From contig JABHWQ010000033.1 in the NCBI GenBank assembly GCA_018657655.1, positions 1 through 14,002 on the forward strand: a stretch of DNA of 14,002 nucleotides. The letters run 5' to 3'. Origin of the DNA: Chloroflexota bacterium (GTDB lineage Bacteria > Chloroflexota > Dehalococcoidia > SZUA-161 > SpSt-899). The notes beneath the pieces were generated by a model. That model ran no database searches. It worked only from the letters and a program-made list of their open reading frames with translations, and was not told where the DNA came from. This document shows, piece after piece, positions 7,491-14,002 of the stretch; positions within the stretch are counted from its first letter, which is position 1, and every line of letters begins with the position of its first letter. The position numbers and the translations under genes were made by a program.

Positions 7491-7517
7491 TAGTATCCAT
7501 GATTTGAGTGGATACTA
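7491..7517. repeat. 9-bp perfect inverted repeat in the pilT downstream gap
   Basis: TAGTATCCA (7491-7499) and TGGATACTA (7509-7517) form a perfect stem with a 9-nt loop. It lies just upstream of the -35 box of the adjacent minus-strand promoter and downstream of pilT. No U-tract follows in either direction. It could be an operator or a transcript-end hairpin. Confidence 0.5.
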
Positions 7518-7527
7518 GAGGCCAACT

Positions 7528-7549
7528 GGCAGAATAGTGAAATTCTGCC
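7528..7549. terminator. 8-bp hairpin after pilT, possible transcript end
   Basis: GGCAGAAT (7528-7535) pairs perfectly with ATTCTGCC (7542-7549) around a 6-nt loop, about 32 bp beyond the pilT stop. Together with the second hairpin at 7491-7517 it could end or protect the pil transcript. There is no U-run after the stem on the minus strand, so intrinsic termination is uncertain. Confidence 0.4.
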
Positions 7550-7581
7550 TCGAAGAAGGGCATAAGGGCTTTTAGAAAGAA

Positions 7582-8640
7582 TCAGAAACCCAGGAGACGT
7601 TCGAATTCTTGAGGATTCCGGCTCCTCACAATTGCTTCTTCTCTATTGATAAGTTTCCTGCGGAAAAGCTGAATCAAGGAATCATCCAGGGTTTGCATGC
7701 CGTCTGCAGAGCCTGTTTGAATGGTATTCAGCATCTGATGGGTTTTACCTTCCCGAATCATGGACCTTATGGCTATGTTAGCAATCAATACTTCAACTGC
7801 GGCAACAAGGCCCGCTCCATCGGCTCTCGGCACAAGATTCTGATAGAGTATTCCTTCCAGTGTTGTGGCCAGCTGAAGGCGTACTTGTTGTTGCTGATGG
7901 GGTGGAAAGGCGTCGATTATGCGATCCATGGTCTGCGCAGTGCCGGGTGTGTGCAACGTGGTCAAAACCAAGTGTCCTGTTTCAGCTGCGGTCAATGCGG
8001 TGGCAACTGTTTCCAAGTCTCGCATTTCTCCAACCAGGATTACGTCCGGATCCTGGCGAAGAGCATGCTTCAGTGCGCTGGCAAATGATCTGGTATCCCT
8101 ACCAATCTCTCGTTGGGAAAATGAGCATTTTTTGTCATGATGTACATATTCTATAGGATCCTCAATGGTAATGACTTTACGCCGCATTCTTTCATTGAGG
8201 TATTCCATCATAGCGGCAAGTGTTGTAGATTTGCCACAGCCGGTTGGCCCGGTGAGGACAATCAGCCCATAGGGTTTCATAACCAGATCCTTTGCGATCA
8301 GAGGTAATCCCAGCTCGTCGATCGATGGCACTTGTGTATGTACAGTCCTGAACACAATGGCGATGGAGCCCATTTGAAAATGCACGTTCACGCGGAATCG
8401 CCCGATTCCTTCGGCGGAGAAGGCGAAATCCAGCTCCAGATCTCGGGCCAGAGCTCTTCGTTGTTCTTCAGTGGCTATGTCTTCAAAGAGTCGCCTTGTA
8501 TCATCTGAGGTAAGTTCATGCATTTGAGCCTGAGAAATAAGTTCTCCGGCAAGACGCAGGGCTGGCTTTTTGCCAGCCCACAGATGCAGGTCAGAGGCTT
8601 CGCTGTCTACAGTCAATCGAAGTAGGTCAATTACGTCCAT
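7582..8640 (-). CDS. pilT: Type IV pilus retraction ATPase PilT
   Basis: This 352-residue cytoplasmic hexameric ATPase depolymerises type IV pili and drives retraction (twitching, DNA uptake). Its length is normal for PilT. The N-terminal PAS-like domain begins MDVIDLLRLTVDSEASDLHL (1-20), typical of PilT rather than PilB. Walker A is GPTGCGKST (131-139), the Asp box is TIEDPIEYVH (158-167), Walker B is VILVGEMRDLET (200-211) and the His box is TGHLVLTTLHT (221-231). The C-terminal AIRSMIREGKTHQM (290-303) corresponds to the AIRNLIRE motif needed for retraction. All catalytic motifs are intact. It starts at ATG 8640, eight bases after the stop of the PilN-PKD gene, with no strong ribosome site, which suggests translational coupling. 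It is the last gene of the pil operon. Confidence 0.97.
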   Translation of the reverse strand: MDVIDLLRLTVDSEASDLHLWAGKKPALRLAGELISQAQMHELTSDDTRRLFEDIATEEQRRALARDLELDFAFSAEGIGRFRVNVHFQMGSIAIVFRTVHTQVPSIDELGLPLIAKDLVMKPYGLIVLTGPTGCGKSTTLAAMMEYLNERMRRKVITIEDPIEYVHHDKKCSFSQREIGRDTRSFASALKHALRQDPDVILVGEMRDLETVATALTAAETGHLVLTTLHTPGTAQTMDRIIDAFPPHQQQQVRLQLATTLEGILYQNLVPRADGAGLVAAVEVLIANIAIRSMIREGKTHQMLNTIQTGSADGMQTLDDSLIQLFRRKLINREEAIVRSRNPQEFERLLGF

Positions 8641-8648
8641 ATTTCTAC

Positions 8649-10490
8649 TCAGGATGCTCTTGTAATTCTCAGGGAGAATGGTGTTGATGTTGAGTCGGAA
8701 ACCTCGATTTCCGCTGTTGCTGATGTCACCGCTTCTATCACAGTATTGGGATCGAAACGGTCACTAACGTCCTCAACAACACTCAAAGACACGGTATATA
8801 TACCGGCTTCATCATATTCGTGGCTAGGGTTTTGCTCTTGAGCTGTTGTGCCATCTCCAAAGTCCCATAACCATGAAGCTTCATCACTTGAATCTGACAG
8901 GTCATAAAACTGAATAGTAAGGGAGCTAGTGGATTCGGCAGAGAAGGCGGCAGAAGATCCGCTACTACCCTTCACTGTCTTGGTGATGGTGTCGCAATTG
9001 CCGTCATTCTCCATAACCATAAGAGATACAGTATAAGGACCTAGGCCAGAATAACTATGAGTTGGATGTTGTTCTGAGCTTGTTGAGTTATCACCGAAAT
9101 CCCATTGCCAGAGTACTATGTGATCCCCCGATGCTGAGATGGACAGGTCAGTGAATGCCACAGCTAGCGTTGTGCCTTCGGAGACTGGGGTGGGTACAAA
9201 ATCGGCGTCCGGTGGTGTGCTTGCCGTAACTTGTTTGATAATAGTGTCTGGCTGATTAAGGGTTCCAGCTACTGTGAGGGAGACGCTATATTCACCAGGA
9301 GAAGGGTAAGTATACTTCGGATTCTTTTCTGTGCTGTCAACTATACCATCGCTATTGAAATCCCATTCCCAGGATAGCAGCATACCGAAGGTGGTTGACA
9401 GATCAGTAAACTTGATGGTCAATGGATCATTGCATCTGACAACTTCTGCCGTGAAATCAGCATTGGGTTTCTCAAACATGCCGGCTACTACACTGGCGCC
9501 GACCCGCCCATTTTCGTCAGTGACGGTAAGTGATACGGTATACCTACCCTCGTTGACGTAGTCATGGAATACTCTGGGGAGATCGGTGCTGGTCACTGTC
9601 GCACCGTCGCCAAAGTCCCAATACCACTCTACAACGGGATCAACCGACGAAACTTCGGCTTCCAGCAGAACACGTACTGGTTCCTGATCTAGTGGCGTAA
9701 GAGCGGTCACTGTCAAAGAGGTGACTTCGGGGCCTGTTCCCACAGTAATACTCCCTGTACGTGATGCGTCAGTGCTTTCATCTACCTCTTCATCTCCACC
9801 TCCACCTGATACAATGTTTTTGTCAATAATGACGTTGATTGTTCCAGAGTTGATGTCGGTCGGTTGGCTCTCTTGGGCTTCCGTGACCTCTAGTGTGGCG
9901 CTCGCTATCTCACTGACTATGTCAACTTTGCCACTTGGTGATACGGGCCCTAATTTGAGGATGTGGGCTTGATAGAATTGTTCTTGTGCCTCGATAGCCC
10001 TGGCATAGTTGATAATCGTATCAGGATTCTCCGCCATGCCTTCTAGGCCAATCTCGGTAGTACTCATAGCATACGATGTTATATGGGGTGCATCTGGAAG
10101 TTCAACTTTAAGAAGCTCTATCATGGGAACAATTTTGTCTTTTATCGGGATTGCATTCTCTAGAGATTGCGCTTGAACATTAATCTCATCGATATTCTTT
10201 AATTCCTCCGATGGTTCGTTTGCTTCAATGATATCCTGCTCGATTTTTTCCAGTTCGCCACGCATATCTGCTGTCTCATCGCTGGAGCTAGAGTACAACT
10301 GGAATACCGGGATCAATCCTGCGATAGCTACAATAGCAAGCACGGAGAGGAATATATAGCCCACTTGACGGGGACGTTCTGAGAATCCTTCTCGGAACAT
10401 GTTGATTTTGATGTCCATGAAGGCCGAAGATGTCCCCTGATTTTCTGTTGTCCTCTTAAGGGCACCACCGATATTATCTGGCAATTTCAT
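8649..10490 (-). CDS. pilN: PilN-like pilus assembly protein fused to four PKD domains
   Basis: This is a 613-residue bitopic membrane protein. Residues 1-43 are cytoplasmic and include MDIKINMFREGF (25-36), matching the PilN motif that docks onto PilM. One membrane helix spans about 44-65, a coiled coil about 70-113, and a PilN-type ferredoxin-like fold about 114-203 (LEGMAENPDTIINYARAIEA at 149-168). A Gly/acidic linker (GGGG at 229-232) leads to four PKD (polycystic kidney disease) Ig-like repeats of about 80 residues with cores WDFGDG (291), WDFNSDG (376), WDFGDN (463) and WDFGDG (542). The second core is an acidic loop with Asp377, Asn379, Asp381 and Asp385 spaced like a calcium-binding loop. 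Ordinary PilN is about 180-210 residues. The start is ATG 10490, with AGAGG eight bases upstream. The PilN part aligns the pilus machine; the PKD part would project outside the membrane, and its partner is unknown. Confidence 0.88.
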   Translation of the reverse strand: MKLPDNIGGALKRTTENQGTSSAFMDIKINMFREGFSERPRQVGYIFLSVLAIVAIAGLIPVFQLYSSSSDETADMRGELEKIEQDIIEANEPSEELKNIDEINVQAQSLENAIPIKDKIVPMIELLKVELPDAPHITSYAMSTTEIGLEGMAENPDTIINYARAIEAQEQFYQAHILKLGPVSPSGKVDIVSEIASATLEVTEAQESQPTDINSGTINVIIDKNIVSGGGGDEEVDESTDASRTGSITVGTGPEVTSLTVTALTPLDQEPVRVLLEAEVSSVDPVVEWYWDFGDGATVTSTDLPRVFHDYVNEGRYTVSLTVTDENGRVGASVVAGMFEKPNADFTAEVVRCNDPLTIKFTDLSTTFGMLLSWEWDFNSDGIVDSTEKNPKYTYPSPGEYSVSLTVAGTLNQPDTIIKQVTASTPPDADFVPTPVSEGTTLAVAFTDLSISASGDHIVLWQWDFGDNSTSSEQHPTHSYSGLGPYTVSLMVMENDGNCDTITKTVKGSSGSSAAFSAESTSSLTIQFYDLSDSSDEASWLWDFGDGTTAQEQNPSHEYDEAGIYTVSLSVVEDVSDRFDPNTVIEAVTSATAEIEVSDSTSTPFSLRITRAS

Positions 10491-10518
10491 AATCCTAACC
10501 TCTATTTATCGTAGTTTT

Positions 10519-11397
10519 TCAGACCTTTCCTCTGAGGGCAAGTCCTATGTTGACTGCATATGAAGCCACTGGCAACGTTGATTCATAGGTGAATGGCAAT
10601 TTCAGAGGGCTGATGGGATATCTTATTTCTGCACGAATAGCCTCTGTGATTTCAGCATCACCTGCCATCTCTCCGGTGAGAAAGACTGGAGTTTCCGGAC
10701 TAAGAGGGCTGTCTGAGTGATCTCGATTGTAGAATTCGACAGTTCTTATGGTCTCCCCTGCAAGTCTCCGGACATTGTCTTCGAGGATAGTATCTCCTCT
10801 CTTGGGAATGAACGTTCTCATGATCGCGGGAACACCATTAGCTACGAGGGTGATTCCGAAGTTGTCCGGTTCGAGATCAAGTAATAATGCCTCGCTGCGA
10901 GCGGCTACTCTGGCTAACGCCAGTGCCTTAAGGTCCATAATGTGTGGTTTAACATTGGCTGAATTCAACGCTTGTATAGTCACATCGACCGCTTCTCGAG
11001 GGACACCAAGAACAAAGACTTCCTGTTTATTGTTTCTAATGCCAAGTGGTTGCCATGTCAGGTACAGTTCATCTACAGGCAACGGCATCTCCTTTCTTGC
11101 GGAGCGGCGGACAGCTTCGTCCATTTGATCCATCTTTATTTTTGGGAGAGCAAGGATACGGAATGTGGAATGTAAGCCTGTCAAGCTGAGTATGGACTTG
11201 CCTCTGGGCGCGTTCATTCTGCCAAACAGAGTGTCAATGGCTTGCCCGAGAGCTTCTTGCTCCAGGACAATACCGTCTCTAACTACCCCTGATTGCAGTG
11301 GTATACTTTCCCATGACTCTATGGTTTTCCCATTGACAATAAGACCGCGTATGCTGCTGGTATCGATATTCAAAGTAACAATTCTTTTTGAAAACAA
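10519..11397 (-). CDS. pilM: Actin-like pilus assembly protein PilM
   Basis: This cytoplasmic actin-fold protein binds ATP and the N-terminal tail of PilN, anchoring the PilMNO complex. It has 292 residues, somewhat shorter than the usual 340-370. The N-terminal phosphate-1 loop is TLNIDTSSIRGLIV (8-21) with Asp12. The second nucleotide-binding strand pair is LLLDLEPDNFGITLVANG (171-188), and the adenosine loop is VFLTGEMAGDAEI (238-250). RSARKEMPLPVDELYLTW (98-115) is a typical PilM segment. The start is TTG 11397 with a well-placed AAAGGAG that overlaps the pilO stop. It lies 11 bp after pilO and 28 bp before the PilN-PKD gene, so the three are translated from one message. Confidence 0.9.
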   Translation of the reverse strand: MFSKRIVTLNIDTSSIRGLIVNGKTIESWESIPLQSGVVRDGIVLEQEALGQAIDTLFGRMNAPRGKSILSLTGLHSTFRILALPKIKMDQMDEAVRRSARKEMPLPVDELYLTWQPLGIRNNKQEVFVLGVPREAVDVTIQALNSANVKPHIMDLKALALARVAARSEALLLDLEPDNFGITLVANGVPAIMRTFIPKRGDTILEDNVRRLAGETIRTVEFYNRDHSDSPLSPETPVFLTGEMAGDAEITEAIRAEIRYPISPLKLPFTYESTLPVASYAVNIGLALRGKV

Positions 11398-11403
11398 AGC
11401 ACT

Positions 11404-11410
11404 CTCCTTT
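11404..11410 (-). promoter_or_regulatory. Shine-Dalgarno site for the TTG start of pilM
   Basis: AAAGGAG (minus strand) lies six bases before the TTG at 11397 and overlaps the pilO TAA (11411-11409). This supports both the unusual start codon and translational coupling of pilO and pilM. Confidence 0.7.
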
Positions 11411-11981
11411 AGTCAGAATTAGAGGAGTCTGAGTCCTCGGAAGGCATTATGGATAAAACGGTCACGGCCATGCTTGTGGACCATGATGAACCGGAACCGG
11501 AAAGATTAACACCGTTTACAGAAAATGTGTTTATAGACCCGTTTTCCAGTTTGTCAATGAAATCCAAGACGTTTTCGAATGTCCCGTGTATTGTGGCACT
11601 GAAAGAAACGGACATGTATGGTTGTCCACCGATATCGATTATTGTAGCTGGCTTGGTGTTCAGCGGCAGGATGTCCACGTGTGTCTCCGCTGAATAACCC
11701 AAGATGAGAGTAATAACATCGGTGGCGTCCAGATTGGTGGGGAAGCCCTCGTTGGCCGCTTCCAACCTTGCCAGAGCCGCTGTAAGAACAGCTTCTTCAC
11801 CGGTGCCGTTGGCTAGCATGCCATCCAGTTCCGCTTCCTTCTGAGCGACCTCATCGGCGAGATCGTCCTGCTTGCTTTCCTCGTTCATGTAGAACACACC
11901 GATTACCACCAATCCTGCCAAAGCGAGCAAGATAACTGCGGTAAGAATCAGGTTTATGTGGCGTACTACAAGACTTTTCAT
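11409..11981 (-). CDS. pilO: PilO-like type IV pilus alignment subunit
   Basis: This is a 190-residue bitopic membrane protein. A short cytoplasmic tail (MKSLVVRHIN) is followed by one membrane helix (about 12-32), a short coiled coil (about 35-75, KQDDLADEVAQKEAELDG), and a ferredoxin-like extracytoplasmic fold with the PilO-typical strand-helix-strand MSVSFSATIHGTFENVLDFI followed by DKLE and FSVNGVNL. The C-terminus is Ser/Asp-rich. PilO pairs with PilN to form the ring that links PilM and PilC to the growing pilus. I chose ATG 11981, with GAGGGAG five bases upstream, over the in-frame ATG at 12011, which directly follows the stop of the broken upstream frame. It lies before pilM, whereas the common order is M-N-O. 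Confidence 0.82.
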   Translation of the reverse strand: MKSLVVRHINLILTAVILLALAGLVVIGVFYMNEESKQDDLADEVAQKEAELDGMLANGTGEEAVLTAALARLEAANEGFPTNLDATDVITLILGYSAETHVDILPLNTKPATIIDIGGQPYMSVSFSATIHGTFENVLDFIDKLENGSINTFSVNGVNLSGSGSSWSTSMAVTVLSIMPSEDSDSSNSD

Positions 11982-12011
11982 ATGTTCTCCCTCACTCTCG
12001 AATAATTGCAT

Positions 12012-12276
12012 TTATTCCGATATATGCCACCCGTGGATATCAGTGGTTTCTTCACCACTGGTCCTGCCGGGCAGGTCAACGGCACTGTCCCTGAGGTCTT
12101 CCGGGAATACAACTTCATTAGTAAATGCTGCTCCTGCAGCCCCGGGACTTGTAATTACTTCCTTGCCGATAACACATCCATATATTTAGTTGGCAACACC
12201 GGTTATGTTGACCCATCCGTTTGGGGCGTACAGTAGCCCTGGAGTATCGAAATCATTTCCGTTATGGTTTGATAAA
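12012..12276 (-). pseudogene. Disrupted C-terminal remnant of a pilus-associated (PilX/DUF7305-like) gene
   Basis: The gap between pilC and pilO is not random. One minus-strand frame reads as protein on both sides of a single TAA at 12188-12186. Before it comes NDFDTPGLLYAPNGWVNI with TGVAN; after it, IYGCVIGKEV and a further 47 codons containing FPEDLRDSAVDLPGR and ending DIHGWHISE before TAA at 12014. The LYAPNG...ITG...IYGCVIGK pattern resembles the C-terminal beta-rich domain of PilX-type minor pilin and related surface proteins (family recognised by eye). No start codon or N-terminal pilin helix exists, because pilC occupies the upstream DNA. I read it as the decayed 3' end of a gene lost from the operon. 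A sequencing error could explain the stop but not the missing 5' part. Three short hairpins lie inside it. Confidence 0.5.
12041..12140. repeat. Cluster of three short hairpins between pilC and pilO
   Basis: CAGTGGT/ACCACTG (12041-12060, 6-nt loop), CCTGC/GCAGG (12063-12075, 3-nt loop) and GCTGC/GCAGC (12127-12140, 4-nt loop) are perfect stems within 100 bp. None has a U-tract. They could stabilise processed message ends or reduce read-through between pilC and pilO, or be chance features of the remnant gene. Confidence 0.35.
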
Positions 12277-13485
12277 TCATTCCAAAGATCCGAGTACTGA
12301 ATACATTGGTGTGATAACGGATAATGCTATAAAGCCTACGAACAGTGCGATTCCTACTGTCATAATAGGTTCCAACACCGATGTGAGGGAATCAACCTTG
12401 TTGTTCACCTCAGATTCATAGAATGCCGCAGTGTTTAGCAGTGAAGTGTCCAGGGTTCCTGTCTGTTCCCCCACTGTTATCATTTGTACCAGCAGGGACG
12501 GAAATATATCGTTTGTTGCCATTGGTTTGGATAATCCATGCCCCTGTATCAGTCCCTCGTGGACTTCCGCTAATGCATCGCGGATGAGTTCATTTCCTGC
12601 AGTCTGGGTGGTTATGTCCATTATCCGTGTGAGAGGAACTCCCGCGGCCAGCAGTGTTGATGCTGTTCGTGTAAAAAGGGCCATGTTGCTTTGAAGGACG
12701 ATTGTGCCTATTAGAGGTACCTTCAGCAGCAATTTGTCTTTCATTCGAATACCTGACGGTCGTTTCAAATACATCATAATAGCAAATACGATTGCCCCCA
12801 CTACCCCGATTATTTGAAAAGGATAGGCCCCTGTGAAATCGGTGATTGCCATAAGAGCGCTTGTCGTAGCTGGTATATCGGCATCCATTTTGCCGAACAT
12901 TTCCAGCAATGGAGGCAGAACCATTGTGACTAAAACAACCACAACTACCAGCGCAACAACCATAACGATAGCTGGATACATCATGGCCTTTTTTGCTTTC
13001 TTCATGGCCATTTCGCCTCTTTCCATGTGCTCAACAGCTTGTCTGAGGGACTGAGCAAGATCACCCGAGTGTTCGCCAGCTTCTGCTATGTGGCAGAAAA
13101 CATTGGAGAACGCCTCAGGATACTTTTGCAGTGCCTGGGAGAAAGAACTGCCACCTTCAAGTTCTTCATTTAGCCCCATTATGATCTTCCTGAACACGGG
13201 CTTTTCGACTTGCCCTTGCAGCAGCTTGAGTGCAGCGGGAATGGTCAATCCTGCTTCGATCAGTGTCGCTAGCTGGCGTGCGAAATTGATCACATCATCG
13301 GATTTGATGCCATACAGCGAGGGGAAGACCTTGTCCATACTGGGTCTGGGTCTTCCCCGTTTCAGGCTGATTGGTGTATAGCCTGCTTTTGCCAAAGCAT
13401 CTTCTGCCTGGCTTTGATCCTGGACGTCGATGGAACCTTTAACTATATTGTCGTATTCATCATACGCTACATATTTGTAAGACAT
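12277..13485 (-). CDS. pilC: Type IV pilus inner-membrane platform protein PilC
   Basis: This is a 402-residue polytopic membrane protein, normal length for the T2SSF/PilC family. PilC connects the PilB and PilT motors to pilin assembly. The two T2SSF repeats cover about 65-190 and 268-392. The first has FARQLATLIEAGLTIPAAL (68-86) and the second FTRTASTLLAAGVPLTRIM (271-289), followed by GHGLSKPM and MITVGEQTGTLD. Membrane helices lie near 171-191, 222-240 and 371-392. The N-terminus MSYKYVAYDEYDNIVKGSID is the usual PilC start. ATG 13485 has AGGAG six bases upstream and lies 23 bp after pilB. The C-terminal ITPMYSVLGSLE is a normal end, so the gene is intact. Confidence 0.96.
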   Translation of the reverse strand: MSYKYVAYDEYDNIVKGSIDVQDQSQAEDALAKAGYTPISLKRGRPRPSMDKVFPSLYGIKSDDVINFARQLATLIEAGLTIPAALKLLQGQVEKPVFRKIIMGLNEELEGGSSFSQALQKYPEAFSNVFCHIAEAGEHSGDLAQSLRQAVEHMERGEMAMKKAKKAMMYPAIVMVVALVVVVVLVTMVLPPLLEMFGKMDADIPATTSALMAITDFTGAYPFQIIGVVGAIVFAIMMYLKRPSGIRMKDKLLLKVPLIGTIVLQSNMALFTRTASTLLAAGVPLTRIMDITTQTAGNELIRDALAEVHEGLIQGHGLSKPMATNDIFPSLLVQMITVGEQTGTLDTSLLNTAAFYESEVNNKVDSLTSVLEPIMTVGIALFVGFIALSVITPMYSVLGSLE

Positions 13486-13508
13486 GGCTGCTCCTACGTA
13501 TACTAGTT

Positions 13509-14002
13509 TTACCGTTCACCAATGGAGAAGATGCTGTGCTTCACTTCAGAAACGGTAGTGATTCCCATTTTCACCTTTTGCATTCCATCATGTCGCATGG
13601 TCACCAGCCCTTCTTTGAGCGCTTGTGACTTGATTTCTCCAGCGCTGTTATTACTGATCAGCATTTGCCTGATCGTATCGCTTATGACCAAGGTTTCGTA
13701 GATGCCAATTCGTCCTGAATAACCGCTGTTATTACACATATTGCAACCTTTTCCCATGGAAAAGCTTGCGCCACTTGGGCTCAAATCTTCTTCAAAGGCG
13801 GCAATTTCCTCAGGTGTTGGCTGGTAGGCTTCACGGCAGGAAGAGCAAATACGGCGACCCATTCGCTGGGTGACAATACCGATGGTGGTTGCGGCAATAA
13901 GATATGGTTCGACGCCAAGGTCTACCAAACGAAATAGCGCACTCACACTATCGTTAGCGTGTATGGAAGACAGGACCAGGTGCCCGGTAAGCGCAGATTG
14001 AC
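13509..14002 (-). CDS. pilB: Type IV pilus extension ATPase PilB, C-terminal part (truncated by window edge)
   Basis: About 164 residues of the C-terminal end are visible; the frame is open to the window edge (first full codon at 14000), and the GTG at 13946 is internal. PilB hydrolyses ATP to power pilus polymerisation. The visible part begins in the His box (SALTGHLVLSSIHAND), then LVDLGVEPYLIAATTIGI. The four-cysteine zinc module that distinguishes PilB/GspE from PilT follows: RRICSSC and, about 33 residues later, CNMC with SGYSGRIGIYE. The C-terminal helices include EGLVTMRHDGMQKV. Walker A, the Asp box and Walker B lie outside the window. It is followed after 23 bp by pilC. Confidence 0.95.
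   Translation of the reverse strand, partial: QSALTGHLVLSSIHANDSVSALFRLVDLGVEPYLIAATTIGIVTQRMGRRICSSCREAYQPTPEEIAAFEEDLSPSGASFSMGKGCNMCNNSGYSGRIGIYETLVISDTIRQMLISNNSAGEIKSQALKEGLVTMRHDGMQKVKMGITTVSEVKHSIFSIGER

Noticed and set aside
7609..8156. Plus-strand open frames of 73-159 codons opposite pilT
   Set aside because: They are shadows of a strongly conserved gene with all its catalytic motifs in the minus frame.
8649..9600. Repeated WDFGDG segments as a DNA-level tandem repeat
   Set aside because: The four copies are diverged PKD domains at the protein level; the DNA between them is not repeated closely enough to call a tandem repeat.
11982..12011. ATG at 12011 as the pilO start
   Set aside because: It is possible but has a poor ribosome site. 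The ATG at 11981 has GAGGGAG close upstream and gives the usual short cytoplasmic tail before the membrane helix.

Overview
This 14 kb window looks like part of a bacterial chromosome from a monoderm-type lineage. I think Chloroflexota (Dehalococcoidia-like) is the most likely source, but this is inference. The grounds are a cobalamin pathway gene beside a corrinoid-rich style of gene neighbourhood, a Gram-positive-style type IV pilus cluster with no outer-membrane secretin or PilP in view, abundant lipoproteins with Cys lipoboxes, and PKD-domain surface architecture. No rRNA, tRNA, CRISPR array or transposase was seen.

Layout. Bases 1-1277 (+) hold the 3' part of cobQ (cobyric acid synthase), cut by the window edge. 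Bases 1278-1512 hold a good sigma70-type promoter and a leader of about 135 nt that can fold. The leader precedes a TPR protein (1513-2301, +) with a HIRAN-like C-terminal half. Everything from 2307 to the end is on the minus strand. Reading in the direction of transcription, the first block is a type IV pilus operon: pilB (partial), pilC, a broken remnant of a pilus-associated gene, pilO, pilM, a pilN-like gene fused to four PKD domains, and pilT. After two hairpins and a clear promoter comes a second block. It contains an 8-TM membrane protein of unknown function, a class II aldolase-family protein, a family 5 solute-binding lipoprotein with an extra PsbP-like N-terminal domain, and a metallopeptidase-like lipoprotein with a HEXXH motif.

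How the genes work together. PilB and PilT are the extension and retraction ATPases. PilC is the inner-membrane platform. PilM, PilN and PilO form the cytoplasm-to-outside alignment complex. Here the PilN-like subunit carries a large extracytoplasmic string of PKD domains, which in a cell without an outer membrane could reach into the wall or surface layer. No pilin and no prepilin peptidase lies in the window. The two lipoproteins at the end of the second block are adjacent, probably co-transcribed and both surface-exposed; no ABC permease or ATPase genes accompany the binding protein.

The observations I rate highest are the PilN-PKD fusion, the disrupted reading frame between pilC and pilO, the foldable leader before the TPR gene, and the aldolase with an altered metal-binding motif.
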